A DNA stretch of 64,000 nt from Sellimonas catena (GCF_045063725.1 NZ_CP173695.1), one strand, 5' to 3'. Positions 44,963 through 54,748 are shown, counted from the first letter of the stretch. Notes: generated from the letters alone by a model not told the origin. A program made the numbers and translations.

Positions 44963-45961
44963 ATGGCGGTAGTAGATATTGGAATTGACCTGGGGACAGC
45001 GAGTGTCCTTGTATATGTGAAAGGAAAAGGCGTTGTGCTCAAGGAGCCGTCCGTAGTTGCGTTTGACAGAGATACAAATGAGATCCGCGCAATCGGGGAA
45101 GAGGCAAGACTGATGCTTGGAAGAACACCGGGCAATATTGTAGCGGTACGTCCTCTCAGACAGGGCGTGATTTCAGATTATACGGTTACGGAGAAGATGA
45201 TCAAATATTTTGTGCAGAAGTCGCTTGGAAAGCGTACATTCAAACGCCCTCGTATCAGCGTCTGTGTACCGAGCGGTGTAACAGAGGTTGAGAAAAAGGC
45301 TGTGGAAGAGGCGACATTCGCGGCAGGCGCAAGAGAAGTGCATCTGATCGAAGAGCCGGTTGCAGCGGCAATCGGGGCAGGTATCGACATTTCCAAAGCA
45401 TGTGGAAATATGATTGTAGATATCGGAGGAGGCACATCAGATATTGCGGTGATCTCTCTTGGCGGTACTGTTGTCAATACATCACTGAAAATTGCGGGAG
45501 ATGACTTTGATGAGGCGATTGTGCGTTACATGAGGAAAAAGCACAATCTTCTGATTGGAGAACGTACCGCAGAAGATATCAAGATCCGGATAGGCACGAC
45601 TTATCCGCTGGTGGAGGACGAGACGATCGAGGTGCGGGGACGTAACCTTGTTACGGGTCTTCCAAAGACGGTAACGGTTTCTTCTTCGGAGACAGAAGAA
45701 GCTTTAAGAGAGCCGACAAGTCAGATCGTGGAAGCTGTAATTGGTGTGCTGGAGAGAACACCTCCGGAGCTTTCAGCAGATATTCTCGACAGAGGAATTG
45801 TTCTGACAGGAGGCGGTTCCCTGCTCAGAGGCCTGGAAGAGCTGATTGAAGAGCGGACAGGCATCAATACAATGACAGCGGAGGATCCGATGCAGGTTGT
45901 TGCGATCGGAACCGGTCAGTTCGTAGAATTTATGAGTGAGAACAAAAAGTTTCATGTATAG
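44963..45961 (+). CDS. mreB: MreB/Mbl family rod-shape actin
   Basis: The 332-aa bacterial actin organises wall synthesis along the cell cylinder. Nucleotide-binding motifs are visible: IGIDLGTASVLVYVKGKGVVLKEPSVV at the start, the IIEEPVAAAIGAGIDISKACGNMIVDIGGGTSD-like block near residues 132-164, and VLTGGGSLLRGLEELI near 275. No mreC or mreD follows, so this is an orphan paralogue, more like B. subtilis Mbl/MreBH in context than the mreBCD operon. A hairpin lies between it and recD2. Confidence 0.95.
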   Translation: MAVVDIGIDLGTASVLVYVKGKGVVLKEPSVVAFDRDTNEIRAIGEEARLMLGRTPGNIVAVRPLRQGVISDYTVTEKMIKYFVQKSLGKRTFKRPRISVCVPSGVTEVEKKAVEEATFAAGAREVHLIEEPVAAAIGAGIDISKACGNMIVDIGGGTSDIAVISLGGTVVNTSLKIAGDDFDEAIVRYMRKKHNLLIGERTAEDIKIRIGTTYPLVEDETIEVRGRNLVTGLPKTVTVSSSETEEALREPTSQIVEAVIGVLERTPPELSADILDRGIVLTGGGSLLRGLEELIEERTGINTMTAEDPMQVVAIGTGQFVEFMSENKKFHV

Positions 45962-45974
45962 AAGTCAAAACAGA

Positions 45975-46014
45975 AGGACTGCTGCGGGAAGAGGATTACT
46001 TTCGCAGCAGTCCT
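45975..46014 (+). terminator. strong hairpin after mreB
   Basis: AGGACTGCTGCG (45975-45986) and CGCAGCAGTCCT (46003-46014) are perfect 12-bp arms. The following T content (GTTGCTTT) is modest, so termination may be partial. Confidence 0.65.
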
Positions 46015-46082
46015 GTTGCTTTCCGCCGGTTGCATGACAAGAGGCTGGCGGTATTGAAGGTGAATACAAATGGAGGAAACAG

Positions 46083-48293
46083 GTGGAAAAGATAACGGGA
46101 TACATTGACCATATTATTTTCAGAAACGAGGAAAATGGTTATACGGTATTTCAATTTCATAATGAGAACGGGGAAGTAACCTGTGTCGGGAAATTTCCGT
46201 ACATTGGGGATGGAGAATTTCTGGAACTGGAAGGAGAGTATGTCATGCATCCTTCTTACGGGCTGCAGCTTCAGGTGACAGGGCACAAGGTAAAGGAGCC
46301 GGAGGACAGGGAATCCATTGAGCGGTATCTTGGATCCGGTGCTGTGAAGGGGATCGGGCCTGCGCTTGCAGGAAAGATCGTTGCGAAATTTGGAGAAGAT
46401 ACATTCCGCATTATGGAGGAAGAGCCGGAGCGGCTGGCGGAAATCAAGGGAATCAGTGAGAGAAAGGCCCGGGAAATCTGCGTACAGGTAGAAGAAAAGA
46501 AAGACCTCAGACAGGCAATGATTTATCTGCAGAAATACGGGATTTCCATCAATCTGGCAGTCAAGATCTATCAGAAATACGGACTGGGAATTTACAGCAT
46601 TCTGGAAGAAAATCCATACAGACTGGCAGATGATATTGAAGGAGTCGGATTTAAAACGGCAGATGAGATAGCATTCAGAATCGGAATTCATACGGATTCA
46701 GATTTCAGGATTCAGAGCGGGATTTTTTATACACTGCTTCAAAGTGTACAGGAAGGTCATGTATATCTGGAAGAAAAGGTGCTTTCAGCAAAAGCCGCAC
46801 AGCTTCTGGAAGTGGAGATTACAGATATTGAGAAGTATCTGATGGATCTTGCGATGGAAAAGAAGGTTGTCCTGAAGCAGGATGAAGAGCAGGTCCGTGT
46901 ATATCCGGCAAAGTACTATTACATGGAGATGAATACGGCACGGATGCTCAAAGAGCTGAATATCCGGTACGAGGAAGACGACAGTCTGATCCGGAAACGG
47001 ATTGAAAAGCTGGAAAAGCAGAATGAGTCCACGCTGGATGAAAGACAGAGAGAAGCGGTGGCAGAGGCGGTAAAAAACGGTATCTTTATCCTGACAGGAG
47101 GGCCGGGAACCGGAAAGACAACCACGATCAATGCCATGATCCGCTATTTCCTGAGTGAAGGGATGGATATCCGTCTTGCCGCGCCGACAGGACGCGCCGC
47201 CAAAAGGATGACAGAGACGACCGGATATGAGGCGCAGACAATTCACCGCCTTCTGGAAGTCAGTGGAAATCCTGAGGAGACAGGGAAAGGAGGATTCGGG
47301 AGAAATCAGGAGAATCCTCTGGAAACAGATGTGTTAATTATTGATGAAATGTCCATGGTGGATCTGCCTCTGATGCATGCGCTTTTGTCTGCGGTGATCC
47401 CGGGGACAAGACTGATTCTTGTAGGAGATATCAATCAGCTCCCGTCGGTGGGTCCGGGAAAAGTGCTCAAGGATCTGATCGATTCCGAAGTATTTCCTGT
47501 CATGATGCTGACCAGAATTTTCCGGCAGGCACAGGAAAGTGATATTGTCGTCAATGCGCATCGGATCAACGCAGGACTGGAAGTACGGCTTGATAATAAG
47601 AGCAGAGATTTTTTCTTTTTAAAAAGACAGGATGCAGATGTTATTATCAGCGTGATCCTGACACTGATCCAGAAAAAACTTCCGCGGTATGTGGATGCAA
47701 AAATGACAGATATTCAGGTACTGGCGCCGATGAAGAAGGGGCTTCTGGGAGTGGAACGGTTAAACCGGATTCTGCAGCAGTATTTAAATCCGCCGTCCCC
47801 TAAAAAGCAGGAAAAGGAATATGGGGAAAAAATATTCCGTGTCGGCGATAAAGTGATGCAGACGAAAAACAACTATCAGCTGGAATGGGAGATTGCCACA
47901 AAATACAGACTGGTTGTTGATAAAGGGATCGGAGTTTTCAACGGAGATATAGGTATTGTGACGGCCATTCATACATATGATGAGACTGTGGAAGTGGAGT
48001 TTGACGAAAAACGTAAGGTAAAATATCCATTTAAGCTGCTGGATGAACTGGAGCTTGCCTATGCGGTTACCATCCATAAATCTCAGGGAAGTGAGTATCC
48101 GGCGGTTATTATTCCGCTTCTCTCGGGACCAAAACAGCTTTATTGCAGGAATTTATTGTATACGGCAGTTACAAGAGCAAAAAAATGTGTTACACTTGTA
48201 GGAAGCGATACTGTTTTTCAGGAAATGATTCGAAATGTTGAAGAGCAGAAGCGGAACACTTCTCTCTCGGAGAGGATCCGGGAACTATCGTAG
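46083..48293 (+). CDS. recD2: RecD2-type helicase (SF1, 5'-3')
   Basis: The 736-aa helicase of the RecD2/TraA group works outside RecBCD, in DNA repair and replication-fork protection. It has an N-terminal OB-like region (GYIDHIIFRNEENGYTVFQF), helix-hairpin-helix repeats near residues 80-210 (AVKGIGPALAGKIVAKFG, EIKGISERKA), then the motor: Walker A GGPGTGKTT near 340, DEMSMVD near 421, and the C-terminal AYAVTIHKSQGSEY and YTAVTRAKK motifs. Start is GTG 46083, preceded by GGAGGAAACAG. comF follows 22 bp after the stop. Confidence 0.95.
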   Translation: MEKITGYIDHIIFRNEENGYTVFQFHNENGEVTCVGKFPYIGDGEFLELEGEYVMHPSYGLQLQVTGHKVKEPEDRESIERYLGSGAVKGIGPALAGKIVAKFGEDTFRIMEEEPERLAEIKGISERKAREICVQVEEKKDLRQAMIYLQKYGISINLAVKIYQKYGLGIYSILEENPYRLADDIEGVGFKTADEIAFRIGIHTDSDFRIQSGIFYTLLQSVQEGHVYLEEKVLSAKAAQLLEVEITDIEKYLMDLAMEKKVVLKQDEEQVRVYPAKYYYMEMNTARMLKELNIRYEEDDSLIRKRIEKLEKQNESTLDERQREAVAEAVKNGIFILTGGPGTGKTTTINAMIRYFLSEGMDIRLAAPTGRAAKRMTETTGYEAQTIHRLLEVSGNPEETGKGGFGRNQENPLETDVLIIDEMSMVDLPLMHALLSAVIPGTRLILVGDINQLPSVGPGKVLKDLIDSEVFPVMMLTRIFRQAQESDIVVNAHRINAGLEVRLDNKSRDFFFLKRQDADVIISVILTLIQKKLPRYVDAKMTDIQVLAPMKKGLLGVERLNRILQQYLNPPSPKKQEKEYGEKIFRVGDKVMQTKNNYQLEWEIATKYRLVVDKGIGVFNGDIGIVTAIHTYDETVEVEFDEKRKVKYPFKLLDELELAYAVTIHKSQGSEYPAVIIPLLSGPKQLYCRNLLYTAVTRAKKCVTLVGSDTVFQEMIRNVEEQKRNTSLSERIRELS

Positions 48294-48315
48294 GGAAAAT
48301 CAGAACAAAAACAGC

Positions 48316-49023
48316 ATGAAGAATATATGGAAACTGCTTTATCCGGATGTCTGCCCGTTCTGCGGAAAGGTGAACGCGAAGGGGCCGTGTACAGACTGCC
48401 TGAAAAAACTTTCATGGATAAAAGAACCAATGTGCAAAAAATGCGGGAAACCGGTCGGGGATGAACAGACAGAGTACTGCAGGGACTGCCGGGAGAGAAT
48501 TGAGGATGGAAACTGCTGGTTTGACAGAGGGAGGAGTCTCTGGACGCACCGGCCCCCGGTGAGCGGCTCCATCTATCAGTTCAAGTTTAAAAACCGCAGG
48601 GTATATGCCCGGTATTATGCGGAAACAATGAAAGAACGTCTGGGAAAGCAGATTCAGAAATGGAAGGTACAGGCGATCCTTCCGGTTCCGATGGATAAGT
48701 GGAAGAAAAGAAAACGTGGTTACAATCAGGCGGAAATTCTGGCAGAAGAACTTGGAAAACTTACCGGAATTCCGGTGGAAACCGGACTGATCCGAAAGCG
48801 GAAGACGTCAGACGCTCAGAAAAGTCTGAACAGACGCGGAAGAGCACATAATCTGGAAGGAAGTTTTCAGGTTGAACGAAAAACCGGACTTCCGGAACGG
48901 GTACTTCTTATTGATGACATCTATACGACGGGCAATACGGTCAATGAGGCCGCAAAAACACTGAAGAAATCAGGAGTCAGGAGGGTGTTCTTTTTGACGA
49001 TAAGTATTGGACAAGATATTTGA
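48316..49023 (+). CDS. comF: ComF family phosphoribosyltransferase-like protein
   Basis: The 235-aa protein has N-terminal four-cysteine zinc modules (CPFCGKVNAKGPCTDC and CKKCGKPVGDEQTEYCRDC). The C-terminal phosphoribosyltransferase domain has the PRPP motif VLLIDDIYTTGNTVNEA near residues 197-213. ComF proteins act in DNA uptake or recombination in competent species; in Clostridia the role is not established. ATG 48316 is chosen because the family usually begins just before the first zinc module; the ribosome site is weak. It may be translated by read-through from recD2. Confidence 0.88.
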   Translation: MKNIWKLLYPDVCPFCGKVNAKGPCTDCLKKLSWIKEPMCKKCGKPVGDEQTEYCRDCRERIEDGNCWFDRGRSLWTHRPPVSGSIYQFKFKNRRVYARYYAETMKERLGKQIQKWKVQAILPVPMDKWKKRKRGYNQAEILAEELGKLTGIPVETGLIRKRKTSDAQKSLNRRGRAHNLEGSFQVERKTGLPERVLLIDDIYTTGNTVNEAAKTLKKSGVRRVFFLTISIGQDI

Positions 49024-49036
49024 TTTTTGATATACT
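49007..49036 (+). promoter_or_regulatory. promoter within the comF end for the membrane/cdaA genes
   Basis: TTGGAC and TATACT with an 18-bp spacer overlap the comF stop, 34 bp before the next ATG. Confidence 0.55.
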
Positions 49037-49069
49037 GAACATAGTTTTCTGAGGATAGGAAGGTGGAAT

Positions 49070-49477
49070 ATGGTTAACGAAGAAAAAGTAAAGCTGATGA
49101 ACAAAATGGCTCTATATGAGGAAAAATATGGAAAAGAAGATTTTAAAATTGCTTCCTATTACAAAAAAGATTATATCAGCTATCAGACGATTATTACTGT
49201 GATCTGGGTTACGATAGGATATGTAGTTCTGTTTGGAGTGTTTGCGGCCGCTTTTATGGAATCCTTTCTGAATGAGGCAACTTTGATAAGCATAGTTCTG
49301 ATTATGCTGGCGGCTGTTGCGCTATATCTGATTCTTGCTGTTTCTTACGGGCTTTTTGCTTCCAGGTTTTACCAGAAGAAGCATATCAGGGCAAAGGGGA
49401 GAGTAAAGCGCTATGTCCGTATGCTGACTCAGCTGGAGAAATTTTACGGTAAAGAAAGGAAGAAAAAAAATGAGTAA
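49070..49477 (+). CDS. two-pass membrane protein of unknown function
   Basis: I do not recognise this 135-aa protein. It has a charged N-terminus of about 40 residues, two membrane segments (near 43-65 and 74-98) and a basic cytoplasmic tail rich in Lys and Arg (KKHIRAKGRVKRYVRM, KERKKKN). AGGAAGG precedes the ATG. It overlaps the next gene by 8 bp, so the two are coupled and probably form a complex. Confidence 0.7.
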   Translation: MVNEEKVKLMNKMALYEEKYGKEDFKIASYYKKDYISYQTIITVIWVTIGYVVLFGVFAAAFMESFLNEATLISIVLIMLAAVALYLILAVSYGLFASRFYQKKHIRAKGRVKRYVRMLTQLEKFYGKERKKKNE

Positions 49478-50600
49478 TTTATTTGTCCTGAAGGAGCAGC
49501 TGCAGGCCTTTTACGCGAAATACTCAAAAGAAGTAGATAAAATCGTACAGTTTCTGCTTGCTTTTATTGTATTTTATCTTGTTAATTCCAAGATTGGTTA
49601 TATGGAGGCTGTGGCAAATCCGCTTGTTACTTTGATACTGGCTCTGATCTGTGCGTTCCTTCCGGGAACACTTACCGTACTGGTGACAGCGGTGCTGATT
49701 TTAATTCACGTATATGCCCTGTCGATGGGAGTTATGATTGTGACGGCAGCTCTGTTTGCAGTAATGTTCATTTTCTATTTTCGTTTTACACCGGAAAAGT
49801 CGATGATTGTCCTTCTTGTTATGGTCGCATACTTTTTCAAGATTCCGTTTGCGGTTCCGATGGCATTTGCGCTGATGGGAACGCCAATCTGTATCATTCC
49901 GATTTTTTTCGGTACGCTGATCTATTCCATGATCAATTATCTGGAAATGTCGGCAACAGCTGTAACGGGGGCAAGCGGAATGGCAGGAGAGATGACCTTG
50001 TTTGCCACACAGATCCTGCAGAATAAAGAAATGTGGATTTACATCGCATCATTTGTTGTGGCGGTTCTGGTTGTCTACACACTTAGAACAAGTGAGTTCG
50101 ATCAATCATGGAAAATCGGCGTGGCAGCCGGAGCGGTGGCCGACATTATCGTCATCGTTGCAGGAAGCATCGTCTTCAGTGTACAGATTGATTATGTGAC
50201 ATTGATTTTCGGAAATATTATTTCGGTTCTTCTTGCCCTGATTCTGGAGTTTTTCATTTTTTCTGTCGACTATTCCAAGGCAGAAAAATTTCAGTACGAG
50301 GATGACGAATATTACTATTATGTTAAAGCGATACCAAAGGTATCTGTTGCTGTTCCTGAAAAACGGGTGAAAAAGATCAGCAGACGAAAGACAGATTCCA
50401 AAAAGAATGAGAACAAAAACCGGGATACAAGGATCGAAGAAATAGAAGAAGTTTCCCCGTCTCCGGCGGAAAAAACTACAGAGAAGACCTACATACCGGG
50501 GATGACAGAAGAGATGCTTCTGGCCAAGCAGCTTCAGGAAGAAATGGATCTTGAGAAGCTGCTGAAAAATGAATTGGACGATAAAGACGAATCTAAATAG
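49470..50600 (+). CDS. multi-pass membrane protein of unknown function
   Basis: The 376-aa protein is not recognised. About eight hydrophobic segments fill residues 25-270. The C-terminal 100 residues are soluble, charged and partly low-complexity (basic KKISRRKTDSKKNENKN, then an acidic helical end), and should face the cytoplasm. The gene lies between another membrane protein (overlapping) and cdaA (about 55 bp away). That conserved-looking order suggests a link with c-di-AMP or envelope homeostasis, but no motif proves it. Confidence 0.7.
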   Translation: MSNLFVLKEQLQAFYAKYSKEVDKIVQFLLAFIVFYLVNSKIGYMEAVANPLVTLILALICAFLPGTLTVLVTAVLILIHVYALSMGVMIVTAALFAVMFIFYFRFTPEKSMIVLLVMVAYFFKIPFAVPMAFALMGTPICIIPIFFGTLIYSMINYLEMSATAVTGASGMAGEMTLFATQILQNKEMWIYIASFVVAVLVVYTLRTSEFDQSWKIGVAAGAVADIIVIVAGSIVFSVQIDYVTLIFGNIISVLLALILEFFIFSVDYSKAEKFQYEDDEYYYYVKAIPKVSVAVPEKRVKKISRRKTDSKKNENKNRDTRIEEIEEVSPSPAEKTTEKTYIPGMTEEMLLAKQLQEEMDLEKLLKNELDDKDESK

Positions 50601-50655
50601 CAAAAGAAAAAAGGGGATAACATGGGTGAGTATAAGATGATGGGAGGTGACAGGA

Positions 50656-51534
50656 ATGAACAGCAGATTTTTTGAAGCTATGAGAGGATATTTTCCGGAC
50701 TGGTATCTGCCGGATATTTACTGGACGGATATTGTGGAAATTGTGATTGTAGCGTTTCTGATCTATCAGATCATGGTCTGGATCAAAAACACAAAGGCAT
50801 GGATGCTGCTAAAGGGAATTCTGGTCCTTGCTGTTTTCATTCTTGTCGCAGCCATATTGAAGATGAATACCATTTTGTGGATTGCAAGGAACAGTGTATC
50901 GATCCTTGCGACCGCGGCGATTGTGGTTTTCCAGCCGGAGCTTCGCCGGGCGCTGGAAAAGCTTGGGGAAAAACGGTTCCTCACAGCGATTGTGCCGCTT
51001 GACAAGGGAAAAGAAAGCGAACGGTTCAGCAGCAGGACGATCGATGCGATTGTGGAAGCATGCTTCGCCATGGGAAAAGTAAAGACAGGAGCACTGATTG
51101 TAGTGGAGCAGGCGATCCGTCTGACGGAGTATGAAAGTACCGGAATCTATATGGACTGTATTGTATCTTCCCAGGTTCTGATTAATATTTTTGAGCATAA
51201 TACCCCGCTGCATGACGGTGCAATTATTGTAAGGGAAAACCGGATTGTTTCCGCGACCTGTTACCTGCCGCTCTCAGATAACATGGAGATCAGTAAGGAA
51301 CTGGGGACACGGCACAGAGCTGCTCTTGGAATGAGCGAAGTCAGCGACGCGCTGATCATTGCGGTATCCGAGGAGACCGGATATGTGTCTGTAGCACAGG
51401 GCGGACAGCTTGTAAGAAATGTGACTCCGGAATATCTTAAGGAGAGTCTGATCAAGATTCAGACGAAGAATACGGAAAAGAAAATAGCGAAACTGTGGAA
51501 AGGAAGGCGGAAACATGAAAAAGAAACTGACTAA
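50656..51534 (+). CDS. cdaA: diadenylate cyclase CdaA
   Basis: CdaA makes cyclic di-AMP from two ATP at the membrane; this messenger controls potassium and osmolyte uptake and wall stability. The 292 aa have three N-terminal membrane segments and the DAC domain with the catalytic DGA (TPLHDGAIIVRENR near residues 180-193) and RHRAALG near 214-220. ATG 50656 is supported by GGGAGG about 9 bp upstream; a GTG at 50647 is an alternative. The cdaR gene overlaps its end by 20 bp. Confidence 0.97.
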   Translation: MNSRFFEAMRGYFPDWYLPDIYWTDIVEIVIVAFLIYQIMVWIKNTKAWMLLKGILVLAVFILVAAILKMNTILWIARNSVSILATAAIVVFQPELRRALEKLGEKRFLTAIVPLDKGKESERFSSRTIDAIVEACFAMGKVKTGALIVVEQAIRLTEYESTGIYMDCIVSSQVLINIFEHNTPLHDGAIIVRENRIVSATCYLPLSDNMEISKELGTRHRAALGMSEVSDALIIAVSEETGYVSVAQGGQLVRNVTPEYLKESLIKIQTKNTEKKIAKLWKGRRKHEKETD

Positions 51535-52780
51535 AAACCTCCCTCTGAAGCTGTTGTCGCTTGCACTTGCCGTATTTTTATGGGCAGTCGTTGTAAACGT
51601 TGACGATCCGGTTACATCCGTGCAGTTTTCAAATGTACCGGTTGAAGTACTGCATCCGGAGGTTGTGACCAGTAAAGGAAAGACCTATCAGATTGAAGAT
51701 GAAACAGATACGGTCCGGGTGACAGTAAGGGCCAAGAGGTCTGTCCTGCACAGCATGACTGTTTCTGACATTAAAGCATCTGCGGATATGAAAGAGATGT
51801 CTCTTGGTTCACAGGTTCCGATTGAGGTGTCGATACCGGGATTTGAATATGTGGAGGCATATTCCAGTCCGAGAAATCTGCAGGTAACGATCGAGGATGA
51901 AGCACAGAATACATTCCCGATTACGCCGACAACAACAGGAAGCGTCAGAGATGGATACGTGCTGGGAGAAATTAAAGCAGATCCGGAGAAAGTAAGAGTC
52001 AATGGACCGAAGTCCATCATCGATCAGATTGACAAGGTGGTTGCTGAAGTAGATGTAACCGGACTGGCAGAAGATACGACACTTCAGTCCAAGCTGGTAT
52101 TCTATGACGCGGAAGGAAAGACAATCGATAATACGCTGCTCACACTTCAGGATCTGAGAGATGAGAACGATGTAAGTGTTCAGGTTGAGGTGAGAAATAC
52201 AAAACGACTCCAGCTGGAGTTCGACACATCATCCATCAGGACGGCTGACGGATACATATTTACAGGTATCGCGACAGAACCGACGGAGGTTCAGGTATCA
52301 GGAAGTTCAGATGTACTTGAAGATCTTGACAAGATTGAGATCCCTGCAAGTGCTTTGAACATTCAGAATCTGAACAGTAAAGAGGAGGTTGTGGTTGATA
52401 TTACCCCGTATCTCCCGGATGGCGTGGAGCTGATTGATAAAAATGCCGGAGCGGTTGTCGTCACAATAGGAATTGAAGAGGAAGGAAGCAGGACTCTGGA
52501 GATGCCGACAGGATCCATTGTCGTGAACAATCTGCAGGAAGGTCTCCGCTATTCCTATGTATCCGGCAGCAATCTGGAGATCAAGGTTCAGGGAGATCAG
52601 GAACTCCTGGATTCTCTGGAACTTGGAGAAGGCAGTCTGTCAATTAATCTTGTCACATATCGAGAGCCGGGAGAATATGATGTACCGGTGGAAGTAAGAC
52701 TGCCGGAAGGATGTTCACTGGCGGAAGATGTTGTCATCAAGGTCAGGCTGGAACAGGTTGAAAACGAAGAAAGTGAATAA
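51515..52780 (+). CDS. cdaR: CdaR (YbbR-repeat) regulator of CdaA
   Basis: CdaR is an extracytoplasmic partner of CdaA. One membrane segment (LPLKLLSLALAVFLWAVVVN, residues 9-28) is followed by four YbbR-type repeats of 80-90 residues, recognisable by recurring motifs such as VPVEVLHPEV, YVLGEIKADPEKVRVNGPKSII, YIFTGIATEPTEVQVSGSSDVL and VSGSNLEIKVQGDQELLDSL. The 421-aa length is normal for a four-repeat form. Overlap with cdaA indicates fixed stoichiometry. Confidence 0.95.
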   Translation: MKKKLTKNLPLKLLSLALAVFLWAVVVNVDDPVTSVQFSNVPVEVLHPEVVTSKGKTYQIEDETDTVRVTVRAKRSVLHSMTVSDIKASADMKEMSLGSQVPIEVSIPGFEYVEAYSSPRNLQVTIEDEAQNTFPITPTTTGSVRDGYVLGEIKADPEKVRVNGPKSIIDQIDKVVAEVDVTGLAEDTTLQSKLVFYDAEGKTIDNTLLTLQDLRDENDVSVQVEVRNTKRLQLEFDTSSIRTADGYIFTGIATEPTEVQVSGSSDVLEDLDKIEIPASALNIQNLNSKEEVVVDITPYLPDGVELIDKNAGAVVVTIGIEEEGSRTLEMPTGSIVVNNLQEGLRYSYVSGSNLEIKVQGDQELLDSLELGEGSLSINLVTYREPGEYDVPVEVRLPEGCSLAEDVVIKVRLEQVENEESE

Positions 52781-52794
52781 CTGGAGGGAATACT

Positions 52795-53058
52795 ATGGTT
52801 AGCCGGAAAGTAGTTGTAAGCAATCCTACGGGACTTCATCTGAGGCCCGCAGGACTGTTCTGTAAGACTGCGGTTGAATTTCGGTGCAGTGTAAAGTTCC
52901 GTACGAATAAAGGCGAGAGCAATGCAAAAAGTGTTCTCAGTGTTCTTGGAGCCTGTGTGAAATGCGGAGATGAACTGGAGATCATCTGTGACGGAGAAGA
53001 TGAAAAACAGGCACTTGAGACAATGGTGGCACTTGTTGAGAGCGGACTGGGAGAATAG
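52795..53058 (+). CDS. HPr family phosphocarrier protein
   Basis: The 87-aa HPr-like protein has the phosphorylatable histidine (TGLHLRPAG, H15) and the regulatory serine segment (NAKSVLSVLG, S46) that HPr kinase uses in Firmicutes. It may therefore act in the PTS and in carbon catabolite control, or be a Crh-like paralogue; both key residues being present favours true HPr. Extra cysteines (FCKTAVEFRC, ACVKCG) are unusual. It sits 14 bp after cdaR and 28 bp before leuA, so it probably belongs to their transcript. Confidence 0.9.
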   Translation: MVSRKVVVSNPTGLHLRPAGLFCKTAVEFRCSVKFRTNKGESNAKSVLSVLGACVKCGDELEIICDGEDEKQALETMVALVESGLGE

Positions 53059-53086
53059 AGACAGAAGAATGAGGAGTGTGATTGGA

Positions 53087-54745
53087 ATGCTGAATTATCA
53101 GAGATACAGGAGGGTGCCGGTTGTTCCGTATCCAGAACGGACCTGGCCGGATAAACAGATCGAAAAAGCACCGGTATGGTGCAGCGTGGATTTAAGAGAT
53201 GGAAACCAGGCATTGATTGAACCAATGGTTGTAGAAGAAAAAATAGAGATGTTTAACCTGCTTGTCAAACTTGGGTTTAAGGAGATCGAAGTAGGATTTC
53301 CGTCTGCTTCCCAGATTGAGTATGATTTTCTGCGGAAACTGGTGGATGAAAATCTGATTCCGGATGATGTATGGATTCAGGTGCTTGTACAGTGCAGAGA
53401 TCATCTTGTGCAGAGAACATTTGAGTCTCTCAAAGGAGTGAAGAATGCGATCGTACATATCTACAACTCTACGTCCACCCTTCAGAGGGAAGTTGTATTC
53501 AAAAAGGGAAAAGAAGAAATTAAAGAAATTGCCCTTGATGGAACAAGGATGGTAAAAAAATACGCGGAGGACTTTGAGGGGAATTTAAGGCTGGAATATT
53601 CCCCGGAAAGCTTTACCGGAACAGAACTTGATTATGCTCTGGAAGTGTGTGAGGCTGTTCAGAAAGAATGGGGAGCGACAAAAGAGAAACCTATCATCAT
53701 TAACCTTCCGGCTACTGTGGAAATGACAACACCGAATGTGTATGCAGATCAGATTGAGTGGATGAACCGCCATTTCAGCGACAGGGAAAGCGTGATTCTC
53801 AGCATTCATCCGCATAATGACAGAGGAACCGGTGTTGCCGCGACCGAGCTCGCACTCCTCGCAGGAGCAGACAGAGTGGAGGGAACGCTTTTTGGAAACG
53901 GAGAGAGAACAGGAAACCTGGATATTCTCACCGTTGCTTACAATATGTTCTCACAGGGTATTAATCCGGAGCTGAATATCGAAAATGTGACAGAGATCAA
54001 AGAAGTTTACGAAAGATGCAGCAAGATGGATGTTCCGATGCGTCATCCATATGCCGGAAAGCTGGTGTTCACTGCATTTTCAGGTTCTCATCAGGATGCC
54101 ATCAACAAAGGTATGCAGGCAATGCATGAGAAGAATCAGGAATGGTGGGAAGTACCGTATCTTCCGATTGATCCATCCGACATCGGAAGAGAATATGAGC
54201 CGATTGTCCGGATCAACAGCCAGTCAGGAAAAGGCGGTGTAGCGTTTGTGATGGACAGCGAGTTCGGCTACAAGCTTCCGAAAAGGATGCACAAAGAGTT
54301 TGCAGATGTAATCCAGAAGATTGCGGAAGAACAGGGTGAAGTTGCACCGGCAACCATCATGGAAGTATTTGAAAAAGAATATCTGCGGAAAAAGACACCG
54401 TATGAATTCATTCGGGCAAAGGCAGAAGATGTGGCTGAAAATGAGACAGAAGTAGAAGTAGTATTCATGGCAGGTGAAGAATTAAAGAGTGCAAAAGCAG
54501 TAGGAAACGGTCCGCTTGCCGCACTTAAAAAGCTGATGGCAGACGAAACCGGCATGGATTTCACACTGGTGGATTATTCACAGCATGCACTGAGCAAAGG
54601 ATCCGAGGCAAAGGCAGCTGCTTATATCTGTCTGCATGATAACCGCACCGGAAAAGAAACATACGGAGTTGGTGTCAGCGCTAATATTACGAGAGCAGGC
54701 TTCCGCGCATTCTTCAGCGCAGTTGACAGACTGATTGAAAATTAA
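53087..54745 (+). CDS. leuA: 2-isopropylmalate synthase
   Basis: LeuA condenses acetyl-CoA with 2-oxoisovalerate, the first step to leucine. The 552-aa long form has the TIM barrel with VDLRDGNQAL near residue 34 and the metal-binding HPHNDRGTG near 241, then a C-terminal regulatory domain (about 420-550) where leucine feedback is expected. Start ATG 53087 has GGAG 11 bp upstream and gives the usual MLNYQRYRRVPVV start; upstream in-frame starts lie inside the HPr gene. A strong terminator follows. Confidence 0.95.
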   Translation: MLNYQRYRRVPVVPYPERTWPDKQIEKAPVWCSVDLRDGNQALIEPMVVEEKIEMFNLLVKLGFKEIEVGFPSASQIEYDFLRKLVDENLIPDDVWIQVLVQCRDHLVQRTFESLKGVKNAIVHIYNSTSTLQREVVFKKGKEEIKEIALDGTRMVKKYAEDFEGNLRLEYSPESFTGTELDYALEVCEAVQKEWGATKEKPIIINLPATVEMTTPNVYADQIEWMNRHFSDRESVILSIHPHNDRGTGVAATELALLAGADRVEGTLFGNGERTGNLDILTVAYNMFSQGINPELNIENVTEIKEVYERCSKMDVPMRHPYAGKLVFTAFSGSHQDAINKGMQAMHEKNQEWWEVPYLPIDPSDIGREYEPIVRINSQSGKGGVAFVMDSEFGYKLPKRMHKEFADVIQKIAEEQGEVAPATIMEVFEKEYLRKKTPYEFIRAKAEDVAENETEVEVVFMAGEELKSAKAVGNGPLAALKKLMADETGMDFTLVDYSQHALSKGSEAKAAAYICLHDNRTGKETYGVGVSANITRAGFRAFFSAVDRLIEN

Positions 54746-54748
54746 GAT

